Positions 47,464-57,741 are shown, counted from the first letter of the stretch. The stretch: DNA of 64,000 nt from Peromyscus leucopus (GCF_004664715.2 NC_051068.1:9787298-9851297); one strand, 5' to 3'. Made by a program: numbers and translations. Notes: a model not told the origin generated them from the letters alone.

Positions 47464-50400
47464 TGAAGCAGAGAGGGAAGTTTATATTTTGAAATTCTCA
47501 TCAGACAAATTACTGTAAAAGACAGTAAATATAAACTGTATCATTGTTAGTTCAGCACTACTCCCAAAATAAAACTTGTTTCTGAAATGCTCGCTGGTCA
47601 TCTCTGTCATTCAGCAACTAAGAATTTTAAAAAGTATTTGATAATTATTAACTTTAACAATTTTTAAAGAGGGTTCTCAGATGAATAATGTTCTTTTTCT
47701 TTTCTTTTAAAGACAGGATCTCAAGCAGTCCAGGTTGGCCTTCAACTCACTTTGTAGGCAAGAATAACCTCAAATTCTTGATCTTCCTGCCTCTACATGA
47801 CCACTACACCTGGGAGATGGCAGATACTTAAAAAGTGTTATACTTAAAAAGTATTATTAAGCACAGCCATCATTAAATGCTATATGTACCTCCCAAGCAA
47901 AATTATAATCTAAAATCTCAAATACTCAGATGTTAAACTTTGGTACCATAGAGCAAAATTTAGCTAATACAGATTAGTAAGCATGCTTTTATTTATTAAA
48001 CAGAAAGAGGAAGGTAATTTGTTTTGGCTTTCTATTATAAATTCTTTACCAAGTTTCTTTACAGAGAAAAGTTAACTAAATGAAAAACGTGTATGTTCCC
48101 AAGGTGTACGTACTTATCTTGGAATCTTCAAGGAGAGACTTCGAAGACAGTGCAGCTGTTTTGATTTTAAGAGGAATACTGTATTAGCAATCACTGAAAA
48201 CAGCAAGTAAGTTTGGCTTAGTCCAGGGAGAAGCCACTAAAAACCTAAAGATAGCAGAGCTAACAGCCATCCCTGGAAAAGATCTGGAGAAAAAACTGCT
48301 CTGACCATTTCTCACACAGAACTTATTCAATGCAAACAGGTCTAAGCTTTTCTCTTGATTCTTTCATTTAGTAGCCCTGGCAAATACACAGAACTACAAA
48401 CTAAACACAATTAAAATGATATCAAGTCTAAGAACAATGTATTTCCACAGATAAAATCCAGGTCACATGTAACGCTCACTGCGGTTAGGAACAAGGAGTT
48501 AGACGGCTTCGCACCATGGGCACAGCTGACACGACTCACAGCCAACATTACCTGTTGCAGTAGTCGACCACGGACTCCCGGGTTGTAAACAAAGCTTCCT
48601 CTCCTTTCTTGGCCTTTGCCCACTTTGAATCCAAGAGGCAATCCACTGCTTTTGAAGCTACAGAAGAAATTTGTTATTTAAAATCCAGTGTATGTAAATA
48701 CGTCTAATGAAATCATGCTATAAATGTCAACATTCTGACAACAGAAATAAAACAGAATAGAAGATTAAGTCTAATGACTACCATAAGTGTTCTTTACAAG
48801 GCCAACCCATGAAATATATTAATATGTTGGCAAATAAACATTACTCAAAACAAGATAAACTAATGGGGAAATGTTTGTAACAAAAAGTCTTCTAAAAAAT
48901 ATTTGTATATAACCATCAAAATCATTGAATGATCACAATAAAAAATAACCCCAAATATTTCCTTCTTCACTCAGTGGTAATGGAAATTCTCAAGTTATGA
49001 TAACTAACCAAAGAATCACATTGAACAATCTACTACTGTGACTAGCAAATAAATAAATACATTAGATTTAGGGATTAGCATGTTTATTTTTTTAAAAAAA
49101 ATTAATGAATATCAAAATCATTAATAACATAAAAGAAGGAATTCCTTCTGTATAAAGAAATTCAGGTTTAATTGATAAGACAGAAAAATATAACCATCAT
49201 TTATAAGCTATGGGCTATATTATAGATGATATCAGCTTATCATGAGGTGGAATGGATAATACATGAACAGTGGACCTAGTTAATTCCCCTGTAATCATAC
49301 TATCTGAACAAAAGGCAATATTTCATAACGAATACTGAAAATAAATCTTACTTTTAAAATTTCCAGCAAAACCAATTATAAAGCACTTTATCCTTTTACT
49401 TTTCAATTATAAAAGGAAAGACAAGGATAACCAACTGCCATATGCTCATCACTCAGCTTTAATAATCACACGTGGAAGCTCTTTTTTTTTTTTTTTTCAA
49501 GACAGGGTTTCTCTGTGTAGCTTTGCGCCTTTCCTGGAACTCACTTGGTAGCCCAGGCTGGCCTCGAACTCACAGAGATCCACCTGCCTCTGCCTCCCAA
49601 GTGCTGGGATTAAAGGCGTGCGCCACCACTGCCCGGCTGGAAGCTCTTTTTTAACTTCTACATATCTTAATTTAGGTAACTTCATACTTTGTACAGTAGT
49701 AAGATTTTAGAGATGTAATCCTACCAATAAAATAATCAACCCGATGACCCATCATATTGGTGGACTTTGTTGGACAGTTGAATCGAAGATACTTGGCTAC
49801 AGCCTTCTCTTCTTTTGACGGTTCACCGACTTCCTGCAACATAGGAACACTAATTTAGTGTGCTTATGTACGGGATAAACTCAAGCTCTATGGAGTAATT
49901 CGCATATCTGTTCTGTAAATCTTTTCAAGTGCTATACAGGGCTTGCTTTCAGACTTTCCTTGGGGCAGATCTGATAACGTACAAAAGAAAAAATGGACAC
50001 TCACTAACAATGTCTTCTAAATACAAACAGACAGGGTCAAAGGCTGTCATACATGTTGGCCTCAACTACAGATCATTAGACTGTTTTTCTAGTATATTAA
50101 CTATTTTGTATAGTTTTTCTTCAATTTTGGATGGCTTCTTTCAATACTCACAAAACAATAATTTAAAAGATAAGATGCTGCCAATAATGACTCCTGCCAA
50201 TAATGACTGCCTAAATGGCACAGTAAGTAGAAAGAGGTGCCACAAATAAATGTTATAACCACAGTCAAAGACATGTGTCCCGATCAATGGATGACAGTTT
50301 GTAAAAATTCTCTAATTAAGGTAGTGACCAGAAGAGCTGAAGTGCTGATGACTGGCACTGAGTCCCCTTCCTTTCCCCCGGGGACACAGACACTGTCTGG

Positions 50401-53400
50401 GACTTTCTCTTCCCCAGTAAGACTACGGCAAAACCAGAAATGCAGAAAGGGATATTCCTATTAATGGCAGTGCAGTAACAAAGAGCGGTTTGTAAAAGTT
50501 GCTGGTATCCTTTCCTGTGTCTTTTCTTCTCTATCTGTTCCCAAATTTTCCATGACAAACTCAGCTACCCCCAGCTATAATTATTTGTGGCAATAAAAAC
50601 TAAAAGTTCAATCAATTCTATTTTATAATAACAACAACATCTACTAAATATTTTTTCCTCATTCAATGCATCCGTTGTCAACTTAAAAGTTTATCCATTC
50701 AACTGGTAACTTGTTACCAGAACGAATTGATTTGAAATCAAAGGAAGGGAGCCCGATTAAATAAGGATGTCTCAATAAATTTAAGTCATCCATTCAATCA
50801 AATACATGCTTCCTGAGTGTTTATCTATAATCTTTGGATGCTACAACATATATTAGTACAGTAGGATGGGTAACTGCACTTTGTTACATAAATACCCTAG
50901 ACAGCAATTACTGTTTTCCCAAAGGAACAATAAATAAAAATATTTTAGAAGTACACAAAGTAGAAGTGAAATTATCAGTGTACAAAAAAGGTGTCTTACA
51001 AAGAACTTGATTTTGAAAGACAAGTTCTGAGTAAACTGAATGAACAACATAAACAATGATGCTCAAAATGAGCCAAGACTTGACTATAATAGAAATCAGT
51101 TATAATGTACTAGGAAGTTAAATTTGTACAGAGAGAATAGAGTCCTTAAGGCAAGCTGAGAAATTTTAACTTTATTCCACAAGGAGCAGAAAGATCACTA
51201 TGTTTTTTAATAGAACAGAACCAGGAAAGTAACAAATATTATTTTTATGAGTGTAGGCAAGAGGAACAGGAAAAAACCATGCAAAGCAGGAAAAGTAGTT
51301 GGGAGACTACTGTTAACAGTCGAATAAATGTGACATGATATTGGTCTAAAAATCGGAAGGAAGTATTCATATTTGAAACATTTCAAATATAGAGTACATA
51401 GGATTAATGGTAAAGGCAAGTGAAATGAGTAGATACAAAATGTCAGATTTCTATGTTAGTCAATAAAAAGGAAACACAAAGTTGGGTGGGTAAGGAGGTA
51501 GGAAGGGATGTGGAGGACTTGGGATGGATATGCTCAACATATTTTTTTTTTTAAAAAAAGGAAATGTGTAAGAAAGGTGATTCTAGAGAACAATCATCAT
51601 TTTAGGCATGGTATACAATCCTTAAATTAAACCCTTAGCACAGATAAATGTGCTAATTTCCCGACTGCTGATCAAGGCATCACATGTAAAATCTGGTTAA
51701 ATATCAAAATATAAAAACTCAGAAAAGTTGATTGTTATAAGAAGTCAGACACTGTTAAGTATCTGCAAAAATTCTTTAAATTTCACTTTTGAGTTAATCA
51801 ACTTTTCCCCCAACTCTGTATTTTCCTTGGTAAACAATAGACAGAATCAGAAAAAGTGACAAGTGAGTAATGTTCTCAAATGGGCACAGAATTCAGCTGT
51901 CTACTAGTACTCTCCTAAAGTACCAGTGACTGATACTAGTTACTACAGACAGCTCTTGATGAAAATCTCTCATTTGGAGCATCTGCTGCCAGAGTGGCAT
52001 TAGCAAGGACAGTGGAAGATGTATACATGGAAGTCCTGTGTGACTGCCCTGTCACAGCCTAAACAGGGCATAAAATACACTTACCTTGTTTATAAACTAG
52101 ACTACAGTAAACTAGCTCCCCATTTGTTCCTTTTACTGTGAAGATCTTCCCAACTTTTGCACTAAATTGTTAAGAAGTGAAAGTCTTTTGAGAGTATTAA
52201 TAAATGCTTGTAAAACGTACAAAAAACAGCTCACCAATTCTCAAATAAAAGACTTTTTAACCCCATTAACTCTCACAGTTGTCTCTGAAGGAGGATGCAA
52301 AGAACCAACAAGTTTAGGCTAGATTGCCTTTTCCTGCATCCAGATACCAAATCTACTGGTTGCTGGTAATCACAGCCCAAAATTACTTAGGAAGACTGGT
52401 AGAACATTCATAAAAGATTTTAATTAATATATTTTAGAATATATCAATACTTAAGTACTATAATAAAATAGAAGTTGCCATTTGTAGCCCTTTGGAGGAA
52501 AAAAAAGATTCAGAGCAAGCCATGGGCTTTACTCTTACAGAATTTCAAATAATTTACAACTGAAAAGATATAAACTTACTGGTCTGTCAATAGTGGAGTG
52601 AAAAAAGAAAAAGTCTTAGTTTGTCCATTGTAAATTTGAACACAGGCACAAAAAAAGTAGTAGAAATGTTTATGAAAATGCAAACAGGTTAACAGAAGAT
52701 ATTCTGAAAACTAGAGGGAATCGTAAATAAGTGATTTGCATAAAGACAGCTCTGAAAGCTAACAACAGCAGGACCCTCTCCAATTTGCTTCTATCATATT
52801 TCCTGTGGGTTAGGGTTTGCTATGTACTGCAAAATTCTCTATTAAGCCTGTGTGTTGGCAGGTGGGAGAGGATGCATTTTCAAACTGAGGACTGGATTTC
52901 TAGGTTCTTTCTCTTTCCTTCAGAAGGTCCTGAGAAGTCAGACCTGGAGTCTGCAAACATTTTTCTTCTCTTTCCTGAAATGAGGCATATAAACCCATGA
53001 TATGTCAGATGTTACTGCCAGTGAGACAGATGGGCATAACAAAAATAACCTACGGAGGTTATACAAGTCTAAGATACAGAAGCCATCTGAAGATTTCTAA
53101 ACTGAACTCGTTTCTATATACAAGCAGAATACTATATGGAATGAGTCTCTGAGCAGGAAGTCACACTAAATCTTTGTTATAAAATTTTATATTCAGAATT
53201 TGGGGAGCTGGAGAGCTCAGTGGTTAAGAATACACATTAGCATTCTTCCCAGCACCTACACTGGGTGGCCCACCACTGCCTGTAATTCCAGTTTTACAAG
53301 ATTTGATGCCTTTTTCTATCCTCAGGTGCAATAAGGCACACATATCTCCACAAAAATACACAGATATACACTAAATTAAATACATATATGTAAAGTAATT

Positions 53401-56400
53401 TGGGATTCAAGTACTTCAGAACTTATTTCTTTAGTCAATGATAAAGTGGAAAGAATATTGCACTGGGAATTAGATGACTAGTCTAAATCTAACTGACTAA
53501 CTTAATAGGCAATCCTAGTTCAAGTCACAACCTCACTGGACATCAGTTTGTCAGGAAAACCAGGGGGAGGTCTGTAAGCTCCAAGCCTACTGTGGACTGA
53601 ACGTATTTTTTTTTTTTTTAAACTGTGTGTGTCTGTGAGCATGTGCATATGAATTCAGGACAATTCTAGAGGACAGTTCTCTCTTGCCATATTGTGGGGT
53701 CAAACTTGAAGTGACCAGGCAAGTGCCTCTGCCCCTGAGCCCTCTTAGCTCCAGAGACCGAACTCAGAATAGAGGATTCCAAATAAGTTCTATCAGATTC
53801 TTTTCAATTTTTAAACTTTATGATACCAGAATTCTAAAACATGCTTCTAGTACCTTGTGAATCTATAGTTACTGTTTCCTAAAAATACATAGTTGCTTTT
53901 TTTAAACAAGACTTTTTGTTTTTAAGCATTTCTTTAGTTTGAGCTGACATCACTCGTTAGACAATCTCAGTTATTAAAATTTTACAACACAATGTCAACT
54001 AACATGTACGCTCACTTCAAGTTTCAGTGACCCGATTCTGAGTCCCAGAAAGAAATACAGTAACAGCCCCCTTGCTTCGGGCTCTGTTGGGGTACCAGAT
54101 TTTAAAAGTATTCTGTCCTGGAAAAGCAAATGAATTGGCTATAAAAGCAAAACAAAACATAACTCTCAACTTAAATGTTTGTATCAAACATCCCTTCCCT
54201 CCCAAAAAAGCCACTGTCATTCAAGGTCAACAGAATCTACTTAAAAGTCGTTTCTAAACAAAAACAAGTAACACGAGGAAACTCAACAGTTAGTATATAA
54301 ATGCTTTTGCTGTAACAAACTCTGAACTTGGTCATTACATTATCTCTCTATTTAAAGTAATGCCAAGATCAGAGTTTTTGATTCTTGACAGGAATAAAAG
54401 AACTGAGGAACTGCCTCCTCAGATAGTTGGAAGAGGCTAAAGAAATGTCTCAGTGGTTAAGCATGTACTTCTTTCCCAGAAGACCTCAGTTTGGATGCTG
54501 ACACTCAGCTGTCAGGAAGCCTGTAACTCTAGCTCCAGGGAAGCTGACATCCCTTTTTGGCCTCCACTGGCACCTGGACCCATGCGCACATATTGTTATG
54601 TTTTTGGTTATGTACACATAGCCAAAAAATAAGCATTAAAAATTGTTGGGCTGCACTATAGTAGTACTGTAAGATCTTTCACAAACATTCTATACTGTCA
54701 TATAGAAATAAATCTAGAGGATGGGAAAGCATTTTAATTTCATAATACCAAGCTGACTTTTAATAACTAAAGTCTCAAACAGAAAGTAAACAGTCATACT
54801 TCATATAACTTACAGACTAATGGTTAATTTACTGAATAGGTGACCGTTAATTGTTTTTAAGCTTACTAAGGAGTGCTTAACAAAAACCAATATAACCTAA
54901 CCTAATTTTTTTATTCTGGTGAAGGAGGGCAAGAAAGAGGTTATGTGCCAAGCATTTTTAATAACTTTTAATAAGTCATTAATTTACTTAATGTTTTCAT
55001 ACCAACTCTACAACCTTAAAAAGTTTTCTTTTAAGATAAACAATCATTACCAATGCAGAAGTTGAGGGAAAAAAAACAAAATAAAACTTCAAAGTCCTTG
55101 CTAATTGGTGGAGCTGGAGTACAACCAGTTGTAGATGACGAAGTCGCAGCTTTTGGCTACTACCTTAGACTACCATAAAGCCTCTCCACCTACTTTTCTG
55201 TTTAACCTAAGTTCATAACTGAAATATGAGCAGCTATTTTAAAAGTACATTATCACCTTCATGACAATAATGGAGAGCAGATAAAACTGTAAAATAATGT
55301 GTATTAAAGAGAAAAAAAGGTACAGATTTGTACTGCCAGGAGTAAATACAAGGAGAACAGGAGGTACAAATTTGACAGCCTAAATACAAACTATAATAAA
55401 ATGACTATCCATGTTAAACCACAATACTAAATTTCAAAAGCCTCGGAACAGCATAATTAGAAACTTCTATTGTCTTGACACTTTGGTGTAAAGACATATG
55501 TGAACTTGGACAGGCTTCTAATTCCCTGCTGTACTCTGTTCAAAATTATTTTTGTTATGCCTGCCAAATTCCAAACTTACTGAACACTGATACCTTTCCT
55601 ACAATATTTTAGGAAAGTTTTTAACTTTAACTTACATAGTTCAAAAGACCTGTAGGCCAATAAATCAATAAAACTTTACAAATAGTTATAAAACGAAAAT
55701 AGAAAAATATAGAAAAGCTCATCCTAAGCGAGGAACAGAAAGACAAGAATGAGTGATTGACAAATTAACAATTTAGTCCATGTCATCAACTTATTCTGCC
55801 TTTGGGTTTCTGGGTGAGCTCAGGAGGCACTCCTCACTCACACCGGTGTTTAACATACGCCGATGTTAGCGAACGAGCTAACATGGGAGAGACCTGCGGG
55901 GCAGGGAGCACAGGTGACAGTCGGAGGGGATGAGGGAGGGATGTCATGTAGGGCACGAGACCCACAAGCTGGCCCGGGAGAGGCTGCTGGGTGCCACAGC
56001 TCGCTGCAGCACCGACCGGGCAGGGTTTGTTTACATCGCGTCGCCGGGAAGGATGCCGGCCAGCGGCCAGCAGACAGGTCGGTTCAGAGAACTGCCGAGA
56101 GGGGAGAGGGCAGACGCCACTCAACATCTGGAAGAGGAGCCCGCAGGCCGGGCCGGGGGGAGCCCGCAGGCCGGGCCGGGGAGCCGCAGGGGCCGGGGGA
56201 GCCCGCAGGCCGGGCCGGGGCCGGGGGGGGCACAAGGACCCGGCCGCGCCGCCTCGGGTCGCCCTCCTCCTACCCCAGTTCCCGTGGCCTCAATCTCGGG
56301 AGCGCCAGCAAGAGTGGCGCGGGGCCGGGCTCCCCGGGCTCCCCGCGCAGGCCCGGGCCCGCCGCCGCCGCCGCAGGAACGCGGGGCCGGCCGCGGGGTT

Positions 56401-56620
56401 CCGAGCGCCGCTCCGCAGACCCCTCGGCCGAGCGGCCGCCCGCACCGCGCCGCCTCGGGCCCGTCCCGGCGCCGCGACCCCGCGAGGACGTCCCGCCGCC
56501 GCCCGTCCCGTCGGGCCGTGCCCCCCGCCTCCCGCCGCCTCCCGGCGCGCCCAAGCCCCCGGCCCCGCCGGCCCGCCGGGCCACCTGGATCCGCTTCTTG
56601 TGTCGCCTGCGTTCCGCCAT
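36457..56620 (-). CDS. Sec62: Sec62: ER protein-translocation subunit SEC62, complete CDS in 8 exons
   Basis: SEC62 is a two-pass ER membrane protein that works with SEC61 and SEC63 in post-translational import of small secretory proteins, and later acts as an ER-phagy receptor. Joining the eight exons (minus strand: 56585-56620, 49725-49833, 48552-48657, 44557-44761, 44033-44125, 42272-42332, 39979-40098, 36457-36920) gives 1194 nt, 397 residues plus stop; human SEC62, from memory, is 399. Every intron is GT-AG and phases agree. Visible parts: N-terminal MAERRRHKKRIQ; a lysine/glutamate-rich linker at about 107-168; TM1 about 197-216; TM2 about 225-254; an acidic, serine-rich cytosolic tail; the LC3-interacting motif FEMI at 363-366. 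The start has a strong context (A at -3, G at +4) inside a CpG island. No stop or frameshift is seen, so this is the functional locus and not a processed copy. Confidence 0.97.
37685..37780 (+). mobile_element. Diverged B1-like fragment (Sec62 intron 7)
   Basis: ctaggtatagcggtgcatgc then ctgcaatctcagcatttgg. Confidence 0.55.
37880..38042 (-). mobile_element. Diverged B1/B4, antisense (Sec62 intron 7)
   Basis: Reverse-complement B1 wording: gcctcagccttccaagtagc, tggggtaacaggg and ccacacttggct. Confidence 0.5.
38155..38370 (+). mobile_element. B4 (ID-B1 composite) SINE (Sec62 intron 7)
   Basis: A tRNA-like head, gtggaattagctcagtcgg and gcctgcctagcaagcagg, is followed by a B1-like part, ggcatggtgatgtatgcctg to cgagaccttgctt. 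Confidence 0.75.
39147..39265 (+). mobile_element. B1 SINE (Sec62 intron 7)
   Basis: ggctgggagtggtggcacat to gagatcctgtctttaaaaaa. Confidence 0.88.
39979..40098 (-). CDS. Sec62: Sec62 coding exon 7 (residues 204-243, plus 1 nt of 244), TM1 end, lumenal loop, TM2
   Basis: The 120-nt exon encodes the second half of TM1 (IAVIAATLFPLW), the short loop PAEMRVGV and most of TM2 (YYLSVGAGCFVASILLLAI). The acceptor is ACTCCAG|TTA and the donor ATTG|GTAAGT. Confidence 0.96.
40450..40625 (+). mobile_element. B1 SINE (Sec62 intron 6)
   Basis: agctggatggtggaggtgca to aaatcctgtctagaaaaacc and an (AAC)n tail. It lies about 350 bp from the exon 7 acceptor. Confidence 0.9.
41504..41600 (+). mobile_element. 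ID SINE (Sec62 intron 6)
   Basis: ggctgggatgtagctcagtg, gtgcttgcctagcatgtg and gggtttgatcccaggcactg form an ID element with pol III box A and B. It is not a tRNA gene: there is no cloverleaf 3' half. Confidence 0.88.
42272..42332 (-). CDS. Sec62: Sec62 coding exon 6 (residues 184-203, plus 1 nt of 204), start of TM1
   Basis: The 61-nt exon encodes VYVWIYDPVHIKTFVMGLIL, the approach to and first half of transmembrane segment 1. The acceptor is CTTCTAG|GTT and the donor CTTG|GTAAGT. Human SEC62, as I recall it, has Phe where this has Ile in VHIKTF. Confidence 0.96.
44033..44125 (-). CDS. Sec62: Sec62 coding exon 5 (residues 153-183)
   Basis: The 93-nt exon (31 codons, phase 0 at both ends) runs from EETPGTPKKKETKKKFKLEP to FLDGNE. 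The acceptor is TTCATAG|GAA and the donor AATGAG|GTGAGA. Confidence 0.96.
44290..44515 (-). mobile_element. B3 SINE, antisense (Sec62 intron 4)
   Basis: ttcacttatgtgtttgggtg, gcatgcagagttctcaagaa, gtgggtgctggaaatggacc and ccatctctccagtcctc. It sits in the sense orientation of Sec62, about 40 nt from the exon 4 donor. Confidence 0.85.
44557..44761 (-). CDS. Sec62: Sec62 coding exon 4 (residues 84-152), lysine-rich linker
   Basis: The 205-nt exon completes Arg84, then encodes LLKKQFFHRALKVMKMKYDK and a run of K/E/D-rich residues ending EEPKK. The acceptor is CCCAAG|G and the donor AAAAAG|GTAAGT. A B3-type SINE in intron 4 ends only about 40 nt from this donor. Confidence 0.96.
45730..46035 (+). 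mobile_element. LINE-1 ORF2 3' remnant (Sec62 intron 3)
   Basis: gctggtaggagtgcaaacc, tataccactcttggacac and gtggtacatttacacaatgg then aatattacccagcc are the classic end-of-ORF2 wording. Confidence 0.8.
46038..46130 (+). mobile_element. B1 fragment after the L1 remnant
   Basis: ggatggtgggtagctcatgc, ctttaatcccagccctt and gatctctgtgagttcgac. Confidence 0.75.
46350..46585 (+). mobile_element. B2/B3-type SINE (Sec62 intron 3)
   Basis: ggactggagagaggactcagc, ctcacaaccatctcttcatt, tagttccagggaaatctgat and an A-rich end. Confidence 0.8.
46890..47095 (-). mobile_element. B3 SINE, antisense (Sec62 intron 3)
   Basis: ttcacaggtcagaaaaggg, cctctggaactggattaaca and taagccatctcttcagcc. Confidence 0.8.
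47408..47461. repeat. (CA)n microsatellite (Sec62 intron 3)
   Basis: A pure CA run of about 26 units. Confidence 0.97.
47700..47818 (-). mobile_element. Diverged B1, antisense (Sec62 intron 3)
   Basis: aaagacaggatctcaagcag, ggttggccttcaactcac and cactacacctggg. Confidence 0.65.
48552..48657 (-). CDS. Sec62: Sec62 coding exon 3 (residues 49-83, plus 2 nt of 84)
   Basis: The 106-nt exon encodes SKAVDCLLDSKWAKAKKGEE and continues to VDYCN. The acceptor is TCTGTAG|CTT and the donor AACAG|GTAATG. It is part of the N-terminal cytosolic domain before the lysine-rich linker. Confidence 0.96.
49473..49652 (-). mobile_element. Young B1, antisense, with target duplication (Sec62 intron 2)
   Basis: TGGAAGCTCTTTTT occurs at 49473-49486 and 49638-49651 on either side of a near-perfect B1 reverse complement that has the aaaggcgcaaagc variant. 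It lies about 75 bp downstream of the exon 2 donor on the Sec62 strand, in sense-antisense opposition to Sec62 only in name: the B1 and Sec62 share the minus strand. Confidence 0.95.
49725..49833 (-). CDS. Sec62: Sec62 coding exon 2 (residues 13-48, plus 1 nt of 49)
   Basis: The 109-nt exon encodes EVGEPSKEEKAVAKYLRF followed by a conserved segment ending HRVDYFI. It is flanked by the acceptor TTGCAG|GAA and the donor ATTG|GTAGGA. Confidence 0.96.
49834..53200 (-). other. Sec62 intron 1, repeat-poor part
   Basis: AT-rich intronic sequence with no recognised SINE. Frames such as 49929-50249 have no support. Confidence 0.6.
53206..53398 (+). mobile_element. B3-type SINE (Sec62 intron 1)
   Basis: gggagctggagagctcagtg, cccaccactgcctgtaattc and (ATAC)-rich tail. 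Confidence 0.75.
53605..53762 (-). mobile_element. B3 SINE, antisense (Sec62 intron 1)
   Basis: A poly(T) start, then gtgtgtctgtgagcatgtgc, attgtggggtcaaacttg and ctgagccctcttagctcc. Confidence 0.75.
54430..54640 (+). mobile_element. B3/B2-type SINE (Sec62 intron 1)
   Basis: gaaatgtctcagtggttaag, gtaactctagctccaggga and cactggcacctggacccatg. Confidence 0.75.
54645..55955 (-). other. Sec62 intron 1, AT-rich part before the CpG island
   Basis: No recognised repeat or exon. Composition changes abruptly to GC-rich at about 55950. Confidence 0.6.
56138..56229. repeat. GC-rich minisatellite in Sec62 intron 1
   Basis: About four degenerate copies of a 20-24 bp unit beginning AGCCCGCAGGCCGGGCC lie head to tail, starting near 56138, 56161, 56182 and 56200. 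The plus strand has repeated runs of three or more G, so a G-quadruplex is possible. It lies about 360 bp inside intron 1. Confidence 0.75.
56585..56620 (-). CDS. Sec62: Sec62 coding exon 1 (residues 1-12)
   Basis: The exon encodes MAERRRHKKRIQ and ends in phase 0 with the donor CAG|GTGGCC (GT at 56583-56584). The open frame continues into GC-rich intron 1, but that readthrough has no SEC62 similarity. Intron 1 is the longest, about 6.75 kb. Confidence 0.95.
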
Positions 56621-56625
56621 GTTGG
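56609..56625 (-). promoter_or_regulatory. Sec62: YY1-like motif overlapping the Sec62 start codon
   Basis: On the minus strand the start region reads CCAACATGGCGGAAC, close to the YY1 consensus AANATGGCGG and supplying a strong translation start context at the same time. YY1 sites at this position are common in CpG-island genes, so a start site just upstream is suggested. Confidence 0.5.
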
Positions 56626-56645
56626 CCGCTCCGCCCGGTTCCTTC

Positions 56646-56653
56646 TGACGTGG
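56646..56653 (+). promoter_or_regulatory. TGACGTGG: UPRE/ATF6-XBP1-type motif
   Basis: TGACGTGG lies 26 bp upstream of the Sec62 ATG (on the opposite strand to the gene). It matches the unfolded-protein-response element core bound by ATF6 and XBP1, and also resembles a CRE variant. For an ER translocon gene, regulation by ER stress is plausible but unproven. Confidence 0.45.
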
Positions 56654-56681
56654 AGCGAGGAGGGGGAGGAGGCGGGGGAAG

Positions 56682-56691
56682 TCTCGCGAGA
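56682..56691. promoter_or_regulatory. TCTCGCGAGA palindromic core-promoter element
   Basis: The perfect 10-bp palindrome TCTCGCGAGA lies 62 bp upstream of the Sec62 ATG. It is a known vertebrate promoter element of TATA-less CpG-island genes and often sits near the start site. A promoter role here is inferred from position. Confidence 0.65.
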
Positions 56692-57212
56692 GCGCGGAGG
56701 CTCGCGGCCCGTTATGTAAGGCGCCGCGGGGCCCCGGGCCGGGGGAGGCCGTCGGGCGGCGGCGGCCTCCGTGCTCGCCCGGGGCGCTGGCGGGCGATGC
56801 CGGCTGGCGCCTGGAGGGAGGCGGGGACGGGGCCTCGGCTCTCCGACCCGACTGCGCGCCGGCGTCACCTGGCTGGCTTTAAACACAGATTCCCGGGCCC
56901 CACCCCTCCGAGTCACCGCCGCTGGGCGACGTTTCCCGAGGAGAGACCTGGAGCCCCGCGGCCCACCTCAGCCTCGCGAAGCCCCTCTTAGATGAAAGGC
57001 AGCTTCAGAGTCAGGGGCAGAGACACCGAACGAGGGTGCGGCTGGGGACCTGTCAGCAGCCCTGGCTCGGTGTCGGGGGCGCCTCCCCATCCGCAGAGCC
57101 CAGAAGTCAGGGAGAGCCCGGGGAAGCCAAGTGGGGACGAAGGAGACCGCAGGCCACTTCTGGTCCGTGTTTCCTATGAGACTTGTTATTTTAGAGCCTT
57201 CCAGACCAGAGA

Positions 57213-57320
57213 GGTCGTGGTGGTGGTGATGGTGGTGGTGGTGGTGGTGGTGGTGGTGGTGGTGGTGGTGGTGGTGGTGGTGGTGGTGGTGGTGGTGGTG
57301 GTGGTGGTGGTGGTGGTGGT
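57213..57320. repeat. Long (GGT)n trinucleotide repeat upstream of Sec62
   Basis: About 33 near-perfect GGT/GTG units (CCA on the Sec62 strand) with one GAT interruption near the left edge. The tract lies about 600 bp upstream of the Sec62 start codon, at the edge of the CpG island. The poly-valine and poly-histidine open frames across it are repeat translations, not genes. Confidence 0.95.
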
Positions 57321-57741
57321 CAGATTGGTAGTTAGTGCTTGGACACAAGTTCCCACGACACTGTGGGAATTTCAAACCATTTTAATTTCCTTTTGTCGTC
57401 CATTCCCACTTTGTACACGTGATGTGTGTAGGTTGAATTTATCCATTTTCTCTTCCCCCAAACATCATGTAATATGGTAGTCTGATTTTTTTCACTTTTG
57501 CATTGTAAGCACATATTTCAAAATCCTTGAAGTCTTTGTTTCATGTGTCTAACATGATGGTGAATATATAATAAGGTGAATTGCAGCAGCTTGATGCCTG
57601 ATCTTTTTATGAAGTAAGATACCTGAAGGGTTTTTGTTGTTGTTTTTAACTATTCGATTCTATTCTCAAGGGGGCCATTTCTTTTCCTTCCCATTGATCT
57701 GTAATTTGGGTGTGCACTGTCAGCGAGCAGGAGAGCTGAAC

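Larger units (their letters stand above)
55960..57180. promoter_or_regulatory. Sec62: CpG island spanning Sec62 promoter, exon 1 and start of intron 1
   Basis: GC content and CpG density rise sharply here compared with the AT-rich flanks, and the only known exon inside is Sec62 exon 1. The upstream side (56621-56760) has GC boxes and no convincing TATA box, as in housekeeping promoters. Long plus-strand frames across the island are a by-product of few stop codons in GC-rich DNA. Confidence 0.85.

Noticed and set aside
55863..56991. Long overlapping plus-strand open frames (up to 353 codons)
   Set aside because: They span the GC-rich CpG island and the minisatellite, are Arg/Pro/Gly/Ala-rich in all frames, and overlap Sec62 exon 1 antisense; low stop density explains them.
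56968..57480. Poly-valine (plus) and poly-histidine (minus) frames
   Set aside because: They are translations of the GGT repeat, with no flanking domain.
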